Assembly (NCBI GenBank): GCA_028023455.1
Contig: JAQFVV010006221.1
Location: 9,279,011-9,343,010 of the forward strand
Length of the DNA: 64,000 nucleotides
Source of the DNA: Epiperipatus broadwayi
Lineage: Eukaryota; Onychophora; Udeonychophora; Euonychophora; Peripatidae
Reading direction: 5' to 3'
Below are positions 43,183-55,540 of this stretch, piece after piece. Below the pieces are notes generated by a model. It made no database searches and was not told the DNA's origin. It saw only the letters and a list, made by a program, of their open reading frames with translations. Positions within the stretch are counted from its first letter, which is position 1; every line of letters begins with the position of its first letter. The position numbers were made by a program, and so were the translations under genes.

Positions 43183-43644
43183 ATATATATGCATATGAAG
43201 AATGCTGAACAATAAAAAAGCAAAACAAAAAATGAATTGTTAATATGACACATAGAAATAAACAGTAGTATAACTATTTAATAAACAGTTTTAAATTTGT
43301 AGCCCATTTTGTTGTAGCTCATATTTTAAAATATTCAAACTTAAATCCTTGTTAACTGATTTTTTTTTAGAATTATATAAAAAAAATTATATGCACATGC
43401 ATGATTTCATAGGAACTTACAAGAAAATCTATGTGAAGTAATTTTATAAAGATTCATCAAGTATAAAGTGATTTTTATATTTATGATTGTAATAATGAAA
43501 ATTTAAAGCAATTAAAATGATTTATTTGTTTACTTATAAATTTTAAATTCTGTAACAGTGCTTTTGAACAAATGAGTACATTCTAAAGTTTTATGACACA
43601 CTAGTCATTTAATGATATGAAAACAAATGTTTAGTAGCTGCTTA

Positions 43645-43870
43645 ATAAATAATATTTCTGTAGTGTAATGTGCATTCCATCATTCTCATGCAAGATAGAG
43701 ACTGGTTTCTATTCACTTTTAACACCTTGTGGAGGGGTGTAATCATAAACATATGACCAAAGACATGTTAAAAAGATGTATGATCCCCAAGATGGACATT
43801 TTGGGATGAACCAGCACTCATAAGTTGGCCAAAATGACAATCTCTTACACATATCTTTATCATTATTCTG
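43645..43870 (-). mobile_element. Hammerhead family B element, decayed ribozyme
   Basis: Left arm 'aataatatttctgtagtgta' and body match 9380 and 54940. The ribozyme region (about 43770-43840, minus) has CUUAUGA instead of CUGAUGA, and its stem II partner is mutated. The right arm is lost where the 1.4-kb repeat begins. Confidence 0.65.
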
Positions 43871-43879
43871 TGTGAATAT

Positions 43880-45225
43880 ATATATATTGAACCAAGTGGG
43901 AGAAAATCTTGATCTGAACTTCGGCTGCACATTCACTATTGCAGCAGATTGGCCCTTCAAGCAGAGGAGTATAATACCACAGGTAGATGAAACCCCAACA
44001 GTACCTATAACCAAACCAAGGCTATACAAAATATAACCTGCAGCCACATTTCCAGACTATAGAACTCCTTGGCTGCTAAATTCAAATACGGGCCATCCAA
44101 AGAATTTTTATTTGTTTTGAGGTAAGATCTCAGGTGCCAGCTAATTGTAAGTTACATAATCAGCATACCTAGACAACCGGTATATGATTTAGTGCTTAAT
44201 ATATCTCAAGCTAGCTCGTTTTCTCAATTGTGAGAAAGACAAAAAAAACTTTAATACACTTATAATTAACTGTAACTTCACCTATTCATGAAGCAATTAT
44301 AAGAGAGAGAACCGATCAGGCAATAATTAAGCAAAGAAATAATTTATTCACACATATTCATAATTAAACATATTATAACAAGATTTAAATATAAGCACAT
44401 ACATGTTTAAAAAGATAACATTAACTTATAGAAGCAATATTACAATGTTATATACACTCGTAATTAAACATGTCATAACGAGTTACTAATAACATGGCAA
44501 AATTTGAGGGAAGTGATATTGAAGATTACTATGGTTGTATTATCAAAGTTCATTAGAGTCTTTCATTCAGAGAAATGTTCAAATATTTAGATTGTGATAA
44601 TAAAAGAATATATTTACCTAGGATTTTTGTGGATAACACATTGTACTTTTCATGGGCACAATGCATTGTTTTCTCTTTATTTGTTGATCATCAACTGGTT
44701 AACCTTTTCTTTTGAATCAGTGGTTTGGCTTCTTGCAGGTTTTTCATGTTTGAATGAAGGAGAGAGATTTTCCATAGTTTTTAGATCACAAGGTGAACAT
44801 GACTTCTAGACGGAAAGTATCTAATGTTACAAAAGACTGAGATTGAAGGCCAGTCACATACTTTGGTTGCTGTCTACCCATGCATACTGCTAATGCTGCT
44901 GGCTTTTTGCTGGCTTCTCTTCTTTAAAAGTTTCTATAATATAGCAATGCTGAATGATAATGGCAATAATAACATAATATAAAATAATGGAATGAATCCC
45001 TCAGTCTTTTTATATGATTCTCCCTTATTGTTTCCTAGTTATCATTCTCTGATCTGGTTTTATTAATTCATATTTCCTTAATTAATTTTCCATTATGTTT
45101 TAAACTAAATTCTTGCTTAGATTAATCTAACATTTGATGAGATACTGTCCATAGTCCTTTCCTTTGTTTCTTTAGTTAATGCAATGGGAGTTATTATTTC
45201 TTTTCTTATCTTTATCAGCCAAGAA
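43880..45225. repeat. Unclassified 1.4-kb repeat, copy 1
   Basis: Blocks in the same order as 59940-61300: 'tatattgaacca.gtgg', 'gcagccacatttccag.cta', 'agaact.ct.ggctgctaaat', 'tgccagctaat', 'atatttacctag.atttt', and 'cttagattaatcta.c'. Copies are diverged but collinear and in direct orientation. A minus-strand frame over 43709-44047 is not clearly coding. Possibly a long terminal repeat or a non-autonomous element; no definitive ends. Confidence 0.65.
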
Positions 45226-45605
45226 ATCTTTAAATGACTCACAAATTTGACAATTTTCTTTTTACATATTACTTTTTACCTCAATTACCATTTTTGCATT
45301 TCTTTTTTTTACTTAAATTTATAAAAAGAGAGAGCTAATTTTTAAATTTTATTCAGAGTTAATTTTTTTTACCCCTTTACACTTGCTCTTAATTACTAAA
45401 CTATCTTTTATTTTGTTAAAATGACAAGATGACGCAACATTTTACTTTTGCAAGTTTGTGTTTAAAACATTTTGTATTTCACTTTTATTAAGACATAATT
45501 ATTCTTTTTAAATTTAATTCGATCATTTAATAATAAATGATTCCTCATGTAATGTAGAGTATGTGTGTTCTTAAATCACACATTTGTTAGTGGTACAATA
45601 TATAT
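45226..45605. other. AT-rich DNA, nothing recognised
   Basis: No frame or repeat. Confidence 0.4.
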
Positions 45606-45655
45606 ATAATCAAAAAAATCAAGTTATATATCATGTGACTTGTTTTAACACTTTA
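45606..45655 (-). repeat. Fragment of hammerhead family D terminus
   Basis: 'atcaagttatatatcatgtg' followed by 'acttgtttta' matches the outer end of family D at 36031 and 37857. No ribozyme accompanies it. Confidence 0.55.
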
Positions 45656-46145
45656 AGTAGTTACAGTGGTAATACAGTGCAGCGGTGGTGCTTCTTTGAA
45701 ATTTTGTGTTCTTTTTAAAATTACATGAAAACTACAAGCATGACATCAACAGAAATCCCAGTATTTGTTATATTTAAAATTTTTCTGTTTAACGGGGTCC
45801 ATTTTTTTTAAATCTGAAAAAAAAATTGGATTTTTTATGAATATTTTTATGGATAATTCATTTAATTTTTTTATTTTTTCCCTCACTTTATTAGTTTTCA
45901 TGTAGAAACTAAAGGCAGAAATTTTTAAATGGCCAAAGTGTCTACAAAAGCTGATTAAAATGCACTGATAATTTACATTTGGACTTCAAAATGTAATAGG
46001 AATATCAGGTTGTACATATTAAAACTTTTATTTTTTAGTTATTTGAATAGCAATTTTTTAAAAATTACTGGATAAATGGTATGTTTGCATCTGTATTAGT
46101 GTCTGAGTAGTATATACAATTTATATATCATTTATGTTCTTTATT

Positions 46146-46240
46146 ATACATAAATAAATTTTAACATTTGTATTCTAATACAACAAATGTAATTTATACA
46201 TAAAAAATTTAAACATTTGTATTCAAATACAACAAATGTA
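46146..46240. repeat. ~50-bp imperfect tandem duplication
   Basis: 'aaa.atttaacatttgtattc' and 'aatacaacaaatgta' occur twice in direct order. Each unit also folds on itself (catttgtatt / aatacaacaaatg). Confidence 0.7.
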
Positions 46241-46306
46241 GGCAACTTATTTTGTAAACATAATGATTCTCGAAAGGTTTAATAATTTATATTGTTTATT
46301 TTACTA

Positions 46307-46531
46307 TGTCCCAATATTTAAGTAACTACTATCAGGTTCCATAGAATTATTGTGGTGTTGTCCTAAGCTAAGTTTCAAAAAAAATAGTCTGATAGATAAA
46401 TTTGGTGTTTTAGTGAACCATTATTTAAATAGTTATTCCAATTATATTTTTAAAACACTTTTAAATAAAAATAATAATAATTTAAAAGAAATTACTACTG
46501 TTGTGATAGTAGTTATTTAAATATTGGGACA
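46307..46531. repeat. Small TIR element (~225 bp)
   Basis: Ends 'tgtcccaatatttaagtaac' and 'tactatca' are mirrored at 46504-46531 with one mismatch. The interior is AT-rich and non-coding, as in a MITE. Confidence 0.75.
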
Positions 46532-49500
46532 ATGAACACCAAATGTCAAGGAATATACTACAACTAGACCAGAAAAGATTTATATAAGAACTTTGAAATT
46601 TTTATGAATAGTATAGCTGAAGTAAGTGAACATTTATTTGCAATAACTTTATCATATTACAATGAAACTAATTTATTAAAATCAATTAAGAGGAATTGGA
46701 TATTTATTAAAAACATTATCATAGTATTAAATATGAAAGAAAGAAAAGAAAGTTAAGACTCTGCATCTAAGCTTAAAAACTGAATTTAAAATATTTTATT
46801 TTATGGTGTGATAGAATAGATGTTTATTATATATTTGATAATAACAATTTACATTTAATTTGTTTTTAAAGTAATTTAAATGGACTTATGTTTTAAGAAT
46901 GATATATTTAAAGACAGATTGAAGAAGATGACTTTTGAATGTCTTTTATGCTTTTAAAAGTACTAGTTATTGATTAAATCAATAAATAAGTTATATACTT
47001 TAAAATGATTTTATCTGGAATAAATGACTTATAATACATTTTAAAAAGATTGAAATTATATCAATTAATAAATGCTTTCAGTGATATAGCTATAATTAAC
47101 CTGAAAAATATTTAATGAGAAGATACACATTTTAAAAGGATGAAATCTCAAATATTAGAAATAAAGAAATATTTACTTCTGGATTATAAAAATGTGTCTG
47201 CTAATATATGTGTTAGATAAATCATTTATATTATATAATGTTTTCCACAAATTTTTTTTGACCAATGGAGATACAAATATTATTTGTATTATATTTATTA
47301 TATTATATCTGCTATATACAATGGCCACAATTAACAAAAAGTATGTACTTAGAAAAAACAAATATTTTCACATAAATGGATCCTTGAATTATTTTATGAA
47401 GATATTGCATACTTGAATAGATGCCCAGAAAAAAACCGAAATGAACAATTATCTTTTCAGGTTGGTTAATATTCTTCCTGGATTTTATTATTATTTGTAC
47501 ATTTCTTCAAATGGCACTGAGACAGGAATGTGATTATGCACAAAGTTTTTTTATCCATAACTAGGCAATGGGGAAGATTCCTGTCAAGCATTCAGATTAT
47601 GAGCAGAAGGAGAGGGAAATTTTTTTTTATAACTTTAAAACTTTATCATTTTTTAAATATTAAATCTATTATTAATATTTAGAATATCACAATTTTTTTA
47701 TTTTAAAACTAACCTGTTATTATATTTTAAATTTAATCTTAAAATAGATTAATTGTTATTAGTAGTAATATGTTAAAAAAAGAATGGGTATTCAGAAAGT
47801 AATTTTCTGAATAAGATAAATTATAATCAAAAAGGGTTTTTCTGAATGTATGGTCTAAAAAGTGGATTGCCATAAATGATCTTAATAATTGTTGAGATCA
47901 TTGGTAATTTACTTTATTATTCATATTACATTTTGCTTGATAGTTTTTGTTTTTAAAAATGATTTATCTTAGTTAGTATTTTAAATTAATATTTCATATT
48001 GCTTGAATTTAATATTAAATAATTAAATGAACTGTTGATAGAATTATCATTGTATGTATTTTTATAAAAGAATTGATGAATGCAGATGAATGTCTTGAAA
48101 CATCCAAGGATATTTTAAATATTTGTTTAATGAGAATGCTTGAATATGCGTACATTATATAATATCATTATATTATTAATATGTTATTTTTATGAATGTT
48201 TTCTGTTGAAATACAGAGAAAGACAATCTTGATTTCTAAATTATATAATAATGGATAAATATATGCACAGTACTAATGTATGATTTTTATCAAGATCATT
48301 TGTGCTTCAAAACTTAAAAAAAAACATCTTGAAATGAATTTAGATCTTTATTGTTTTGGAAATTATTTTAGAATGCAGTTTGTATATTTTACAATGTTAA
48401 GTGAGTTATTCAGTATGAAAGATATAGGATGGTGATCGAGAGAGTAATATTCATATGAAATTCTAGGCATTAGGGATATGTTGAAAACATTATTATATGA
48501 ATTACATTTTTCATACTTTAAAGTTATTAAAATATACAGATAACATAGGGATGTACACTATTTCTTATGGACAGTTGCATTTCCTTATTGTCTATAAGTG
48601 CTATAACAGAGTCATGACTTGAATCTTAGGTACCCGATGAATGTGGACCTAATATTATGATTTTGCACTATATCCATGATGATATTATCTTACTTGTTTG
48701 TCATTCTTGTTATTATTCCATATCCTACACTTTTATTGCTATCTATCATCACAGGAGTCATTGTAAAGGGTAGTTTTATAAGTTGGTAAAATAATGTTAA
48801 ACCATTGGAAGTTGATAATTTTGTGAAAGGGCAAGATGAAGTATATAAAAATTTCTTTCACAAATGATGTTGAGATGATTGGTGATTGTCATAGTATATA
48901 ACACAAGAGAGGAATGATTGATATTCCTACAAGTATTAAAGATTATTTAGCTCAAAGAGATGCATATTCAAATTGAAATGAAAATGAGAATAGTGTAAAT
49001 GAATTTGAATGATATGATGAATGTAAGAGTATAAAAACAAAAGAAATACAAATGCCAAGCAATATAATTTATGGATAGTTTTTAAATTTTATTATAAATA
49101 ATTTAAACCCATTTAAGTTACAAAAATTTATGAAATTATTTCTTAACTATTTTGCATAAATAGTTAATTTTATAGAGGGAGATATTCATATTTTTTGTAT
49201 AAAATTTTCTGATATTCAAATATCAGGATGATACTGTGCTAAACTGCAAGGAAAGTCTTTAATAATTTTTTTTTGAAAATATTTTACTTGTTGAATTTTA
49301 AGAAGTGTATTTTAAATATAAATTTATATTGATGCATTACATCATAAGTAACAAATTATTTTAAAAGTATAATTGGAATATCAAGTTTTTATAGAAATTG
49401 GGAAATTTATTGTAACTGTTCCCAACACAAAATAATAGAATTTTATATTGAATGAGAATAATATATTGCCATTACTGTTGTAAGTTTTTATTTTATTTGA

Positions 49501-50840
49501 AATGGCTGAAATGAAGGCTATCTTATTTTATTTTTTGTCATTTATTGATAAAATGTACTGTAAATATATGTTTTTACTGTTAAATAATGTCAATTCTTAT
49601 TTTACTTTTGTAACTATATATATATTTCATATTATGTTATAATCTTATTATAGTAGTATAATATTGTTAATTTTAAATAAATTTGTTAAATGTTTTTGAA
49701 ACTTATATTCTAGTCGAGTTGTGATTTATCTGCATGTTGTTTATTTGAGATTTCATTCTATATGCATGATCCATAGAAATTAATAATTTGAAATATTACT
49801 TATTTGACACACGATCTCTAAAGATTACTTAGATATTATTATTTCTATTATACTTAATTGGTAACAATATATCATTACTATAGAAGATATGATCATTGGT
49901 AATTATTTTAAAAACTGATACAACATCAATGAGAGATATATTTGATATTGCCACAATACTCAAATATATTATATTTTTTTAAGAATGCCACATTAAACAA
50001 AGAAAGATTGTACAATATTTACCTAAAATCTTATTATATTATTTATGTATTATTGCTAAACTTTAATCATTAAATAGATTTAATGTTGAGAGTCATTAAA
50101 TTATTTTAGTTTCTTATTATTGTTATTGTTTTAAAAGAGTAATTAGATTTCATATAAAATCTCTCGTCATATTTAATTACAATGTGTTAATTAATTAATT
50201 CATTTTGTTATTAATTTGTTAGAAATGAACATGAGATTATTATTATTATTTTTGGAGAATTGAAATTTTTTTGTTGAAAGACGATAAGTAAGAAATTATT
50301 AGTTAATATTAAATGTCCAATTAGTATTTTTATTAAAAGAATATTAAGTAATTTATTGTTAAGTCTGTAATAAATTTATTAAATTATATTTTAGAATTAC
50401 ATGTGTGTCTAAAGACATGAGAGTATTATGTAGTATTTCTGTTATGTGAATTTAGTGGAGTAATATTCATATGCCATTAGGAATGTATATTTTGGGATGT
50501 ATCCTCAATGATTAAGCCAGTGTACCTTACTGAACGTCTCATGTTAAGAGTTTTATAGTTGTAATTAATATTTCAATTGAACCTTATTTTATTTATAGTA
50601 TTGAGTTAGTTGAAATGAATAGATTGAATATTCTAGTTGAAACCCTAATTATTTATTTATGAAACTAAGTGTTATGATATTTTAATTTAATACGTTTTCT
50701 TATATTTAGTTAGAAAATATTGTTGTTATTAGATATTGTATCTTAGTAATGTATCTTGAACTAGTCAGAATAATATTATTTTAATAATGTTGTTATATTC
50801 TAGTTAGCTGGATTTTTTTATTCAGATTTCTCTTTTTGGT
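46532..50840. other. Long AT-rich stretch without recognised features
   Basis: Over four kilobases with no recognisable protein, SINE, hammerhead core or clear inverted repeat. The plus strand is poor in C from about 48300 to 50800. Could be intron or old intergenic DNA. Confidence 0.5.
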
Positions 50841-50848
50841 AAGGGTAC

Positions 50849-50849
<1 letters not shown>

Positions 50850-50880
<31 letters not shown>

Positions 50881-50881
50881 C
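50850..50881. repeat. (TA)n(TG)n microsatellite
   Basis: Run of TA followed by TG dinucleotides, then a short GA run. Confidence 0.95.
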
Positions 50882-50982
50882 ATAGAGAGAGAAGAAATAG
50901 CCAATTAGTATAATTTAATTAAGTGCCCAACTTACTGCCGTCACAACTTTGGCACAAATTACTTAATGGAAGAATATTAATA

Positions 50983-51067
50983 AATTTTATTAGTCAATCA
51001 TTACACTAGAGATTATTCATTTAATATTATTTATTAAATGGATAATCTATGATTAATAAAAATTATT
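50983..51067. repeat. Short palindrome related to family B arms
   Basis: 'tttattagtca.tcatta.ac' and 'tagagatta' face their complements around 51040. The left arm matches the outer arm of the family B fold-back at 54901. The centre with the ribozyme is gone, leaving only the arms. Confidence 0.6.
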
Positions 51068-51593
51068 AGTTTATTAGCTGCAATTTAAAATTACCGGTGC
51101 AGCATTGTGACGATTTAGAAAAAAACCCATTGATGAAATATACTTAATTATAGATTTTTATTAAAGATTTATTATAATTTTATTGAAAAAACGCTTTCAA
51201 TGAAAATTTTTCATTAAAAGAACGAAATCAGTTTATCTATAAAAAAAAAAAAGTGATTAAATTGTTTTGGTGAAATTTTTGTTCTTAAAAATTGATAAAT
51301 AAAAAGATGAAGGCTAAATTGAAACAAAGAAATAAACAGAAAATAATTGTCTAGTGTGTTTAATTCACTATAAATCATCATCACTTATTTGCTGATGATT
51401 ATGATCATCCCAACTCCAGAGAAAATAATATATTAGTGATGATTTTTACAATGGTTATACAAACCAATCCATAAAACACATATCAGATGTATACCAAATG
51501 CAGGTCTTTTTGTGATGTAGTTTGTTTTAACTTCTGCTGTGAAGTTTACTTTTTAATTGGAGCTTTCCATTATATTCTATCTTTAGTCATATC

Positions 51594-51675
51594 TTTTTCA
51601 TATGTCATAGCATCGGCCGGGACATCAACCCACACCTGTCTGCAGCCAACTACTTGCTTGCAAGGCGGGTCTTTG
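51594..51675 (-). mobile_element. tRNA-derived SINE, partial
   Basis: Minus strand: 'gcaagtagttggctgcagac', 'gtgggttgatgtcccgg' (mutated B box), 'gatgctatgacatatg' and a short A tail. The A-box side is truncated near 51675. Confidence 0.7.
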
Positions 51676-52106
51676 CAATGAAAACAATTGATATTGCATA
51701 ATAATCTGAAAGTTCCATTATTTTCATAAATTCCTTTGCAATTAATGAAATGTCTATCGTATATGATAAATTATTTGAATAACAGTTTTAACTTCTGACG
51801 TTTTTAACAGAGTGCTACTTTGGTACCTGTATATTCCAGGATTTGGAAAGTGAATTACTATTGAAAAATATGTGGTATAGAATTTTAAATGAAATAATTG
51901 TGATAAAGTATACAGTTGACAACTAAAACTTCAAAAGTATTCGTTTCTGAGTCTTTTTGCATTTTTGATTTTTCACAACAGGTAATGATCATTTTATAAT
52001 AAAGTTTAAAAATGACTTGTGATTTAAAAAGTATGACTGCGATAATTAAACAAAAATTTATTAGTTCTAAGGCAGTATGTAATTTGCTTACACTGAATGT
52101 TTTTTG

Positions 52107-52307
52107 TATATTCAAATAGAGGGATTTGAACTTAGGATTTTTCATTCTATTCATCCTCCACTCTATTTCAAGCAACTGAACATATATGCATATATTAGGG
52201 ATTATGTATCTTTCTTGCATGTATATGGTGATGGGTATTGGTTGTTTGAGATAGAGTGGAGGATGAATAAACTGAAAAATTCTGAGTTCAAATCCCTCTA
52301 TTTACAT
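52107..52307. repeat. Fold-back of two family A tails
   Basis: Left arm 'atagagggatttgaac' to 'cactctatttcaagcaac', right arm its complement ending 'gttcaaatccctctattt'. Both arms are the tRNA-like 3' region of family A, facing each other around a 60-bp loop without a ribozyme. Overlapping frames on both strands across the palindrome are artefacts. Confidence 0.75.
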
Positions 52308-52415
52308 AAAAATTTGTTAGGTAATCTATTAAAAAATGCTGCTTTAAAAACAATTTTAAAAAAATGCATGTAAATTTATTGTCTACTGTATTTTATGAAG
52401 AATGTTGCTTTAAAT

Positions 52416-52550
52416 TTTAATCAAACTGTCAAGCGTTGTTAGCCGAGAGGTCATCGCAGCTGCCTTGCAAGCAAGTAGCTGTTTGCAGATGGTTGTGGGT
52501 TCGCCTCCCGTCCGATGCTATGACATATGAAAAAAAAAAATTTAATCAAA
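52416..52550 (+). mobile_element. tRNA-derived SINE with 10-bp target duplication
   Basis: Perfect A box TAGCCGAGAGG (52440-52450), B-box-like GGTTCGCCTCC (52498-52508), 'gatgctatgacatatg' and an A10 tail. TTTAATCAAA is duplicated at 52416-52425 and 52541-52550. This is the least mutated full copy, so the best guide to the family sequence. Confidence 0.9.
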
Positions 52551-53725
52551 TTGAACAATGGTAATAAGTGCTTCTCCTATAAATATTTTGCTTTATTTTA
52601 CATTGAAACAGGCATAAAAACAACACAAAATTTTTTTTTCAAATTCAAATTTAAAAAACAGAACCAATATTTATGATTAACTTAATTTAAATTAATTATT
52701 TTGCTGATATTAATATTTGAAAAATCATTGCCTACAGTAATTTGCTGAAAATTTGTAGCCGTTAAAATTTTTAATTTCTTGTTTTACCAAATATTTCAAT
52801 CATATTTTTTGTCAAAAATTGAAATTATGAAAATATTTAAAGCAACAGTTCCTTTTTATTCTGAAATCATATTAAAAGAAACACAGGATTAAAATATTCT
52901 TACAAACATTATTTTGTGGCTCAATATCCTTTTATAAATTAAAAATAATAATGTGCTATCGATTTTGATTTTAAATATTTTTTTTTCTTAGGCTCATTTT
53001 ATTTTTTAAAATTTTCTTCTCCTGAGATCTGAACTGAAAAGTTACTTCTACATCTCTATCAGATCGTAATCATTCATTTACACATGTGCTGTTTAATCAT
53101 ATAATAGTTCTACAATATTATATAGAGTATGCAGAAAACCCAAACCAAAGTGCAAGCTAGAGACATTGAAATGATAAGAATGGCATCTTATCTTTGTACC
53201 TAAATTCAATTATATAGGCCAATCTAAAGCATTTTAGAATGAGTGTGAAGATCTTATCTTTCTCACTTGACTTCCATTACTTTTATTTATATTATTAACC
53301 CCAGCAAAATTTTTGAATTTACAGTGGGTTAATAGTAGATGATGTTAGAATACATATTACTGACAACGCCAGTAAATAACATCAATTACATTTATTCTAT
53401 GTGTTTAATAAGCTGCTTGCCCATAAAAATAAATATTCAAACATTATATATATATATATAAAATTCATTAAAATAGAAACTTTTAAATTATATTTGGATT
53501 CTTACTTTCTAAAGACTATACTTCCAAGTAATAATAAAAACAAATATTAATTAAACTAAAAAAATTAAGTTAAATATTACATTTTTATCTGATTTAAAAA
53601 GAATCTATTTTTTTAATAGAATTTTAAAAAAATAGTATGTTATAAAAAATATGGGAATTATACATATGTAAAGTCGCCATTTTTTGCAAAAACTTGCATG
53701 TTAATTTTTTTTTTAGTTTAATGTA
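52551..53725. other. AT-rich DNA, nothing recognised
   Basis: No clear frame. (AT)n occurs at 53445-53461. Confidence 0.4.
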
Positions 53726-53729
53726 CTTT

Positions 53730-54480
53730 TCTAATCTAGAGTCTCTATTCTCACCTCACTCTGGCAAATGTTCTTATCAATTCATCTTATATGTGATATT
53801 TTAACAATTTCTTGAAAAACAGTTCAGATTATATAAATTATTCATCCATATTATGTCCAGATTTTATTTCTTCCTTTTACTTTTACCAGTGATGTTAATA
53901 ATATCTGCTTATTTTTTTATATATTTTATTTTTAGTCCTTTCTTACTAATTCAATCATCTATGTCTCTATGTGATATACAGTACTCATATTACTCATGCG
54001 TCTTAGTTTCATATGTATAAGTAAGCACTGTAAAATTTTATTTATTTTCAATATTTTTTTTAGTCACCTGGGTAAATTTCTTTTTAATATTAAATTCTTT
54101 TTATTAACAGTGTTTAACAAATTTATTGACAAACATTATATTTTTATCTGTATTAATAATTTAAATTAGATAATTATATTTATCTACTTTTATTTCATTA
54201 TCATCAATACTTGTTTTAGTCTTTAGTTTAATATTTGTTTTAGACTCCATCTTATATAAGAGCTTAAGTATCATATTCTGCAGTTCAGAAACATTACTTG
54301 TAAAAACATTCACATCTTCTGAAAAAATTATCCTTTAAATTTTCTACATTTATCATAATCTTCTTTAAGTACCAAAATATTTTTTATACATCTGCGGCAT
54401 AAAAATTGGGAAAAATGAAATCACCATATTATATGCTTTTATCAATGCTTAATTCTTTTTTTAATACTATCAACTAATCT
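53730..54480 (-). pseudogene. LINE reverse transcriptase remnant (antisense)
   Basis: Minus-strand translation with several breaks gives EDVNVFTSNVSELQNMILKL (the segment after the catalytic YADD of RTE/CR1-like LINEs, near 54260-54330), then DDNEIKVDKYNYL and VLTYTYETKTHE (cf. the family VLTYGxETWT), near 54000-54230. Older and more diverged than 14205-14830. The catalytic core itself is not readable. Confidence 0.6.
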
Positions 54481-54900
54481 AATGTCTATTATTGCATTTT
54501 GATTAATATTTTTTGTTATTTGACAATATCATAAATTTGGGATTTTGCAAAGCTTTGATTACAATAGAATTTTCATATATAGTTATTAGATTATTGTACA
54601 ATTCTAATCCAATGGCAATTTATATTCATTTGTTTTCTCTGCAAATTATTTTTAATGTGCTACAATTAATTTTGAATCCAGTCTTATTATTTTGGTTGAT
54701 ATGAGTCTAAATTTTTAATACATTATGTATATTTTGGGATCAAATCCTACAAATACCACATGTTCCTCAATAAAGTATATATTTATAGATACAGAATATA
54801 GACTTGATGAAATTTTAAGTATAAAAACAATAGATTATTGAATAGCAAAATAAATTTATATTAAAATTTTTGTCATGACCATAGACCTATATTAGTAGTA

Positions 54901-55200
54901 TTTATTAGTCATTCATTAGACTAGAGATTAATCAATAATGAATAATATTTCACTATATCACTCTCATGCAAGGTAGTAACTGGTTTCTGTTGACTTTTAA
55001 CACCTTGTGAAGGGATATAATCATAAACATATGACTCAAGACATGTGAAAAAGATATATGATCCCCAATATGCACATTTCATGCTGAATCAGCACTCACC
55101 AGTTGGCCCTATCTTGCAAGAGAGTGATGTAATGAAAATTACACTACAGAACCATTATTCATTATTGGATAATCACTAGTATAATGAATCACTAATAAAA
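54901..55200 (-). mobile_element. Hammerhead family B fold-back, full arms
   Basis: Outer arms 'tttattagtcattcattaga' and complement 'gaatcactaataaaa', inner arms 'caataatgaataat' and 'actctcatgcaag' mirrored on the right. It is the most complete family B copy, about 300 bp. The central minus-strand hammerhead (55055-55112) has CUGGUGA instead of CUGAUGA (A6 to G), otherwise stem II and GAAA are intact; presumed inactive. Confidence 0.75.
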
Positions 55201-55289
55201 ACTATTAATACACTTTCATCAAGTGATTTGTGTCAAAGTTATGAGGGCAGCACATTTGACACTTATCAAACAAACTGTAGTATTTTGCT

Positions 55290-55540
55290 ATATATATATA
55301 CTGGACATTAATAAAGATATGTGTAAGAGATTGTGGTCTGGGCCAACTGATGAGTGTTGGTTCAGCATGAAATGTGGATCTTGGAGATCATAGATCTTTT
55401 TCAAATGTTTTTGGTCATATGATTATAATTACATCCCTCCACAAGGTGTTAAAAGTGGATAGAAATCAGTACCTCACTTACATGAGACTGATGTAGAGAA
55501 CATTACATTACAGAAATATTATTCATGACTATAGACTTTC
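55290..55540 (+). mobile_element. Hammerhead family B element with intact ribozyme
   Basis: Plus-oriented copy: 'ataaagatatgtgtaagaga', the ribozyme at 55335-55389, body 'ttacatccctccacaaggtg', 'agtggatagaaatcagtacc', and the arm 'cattacagaaatattattca'. The left arm is missing. It lies 90 bp from an inverted copy (54901-55200), so the two face each other. Confidence 0.75.
55335..55389 (+). ncRNA. Type I hammerhead ribozyme, family B (best copy)
   Basis: Outer helix I GGUCU (55335-55339)/AGAUC (55385-55389), bulge GGG, inner helix I CCAA (55343-55346)/UUGG (55381-55384). Core CUGAUGA (55347-55353). Stem II GUGUUG/CAGCAU with loop GUU. GAAA (55369-55372). Stem III AU/AU. Cleavage triplet AUC ends at 55380. 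Confidence 0.82.

Noticed and set aside
43709-44047. 112-codon minus-strand frame as a membrane protein
   Set aside because: It spans the junction of a family B element and the 1.4-kb repeat. Part of it is also open in the second repeat copy, but I cannot separate this from chance.
51885-52373. Overlapping 111- and 89-codon frames on opposite strands
   Set aside because: Created by the fold-back of two family A tails; the same peptide-like text appears on both strands.
7610-55200. Clusters of inverted repeats as CRISPR arrays
   Set aside because: Repeats are dispersed, not regularly spaced, and the DNA is eukaryotic in character.
54901-55200. Family B as a simple DNA-transposon MITE
   Set aside because: The inverted arms fit, but the conserved hammerhead in the centre and arm-less copies (55290, 62098) point to an RNA stage; left open.
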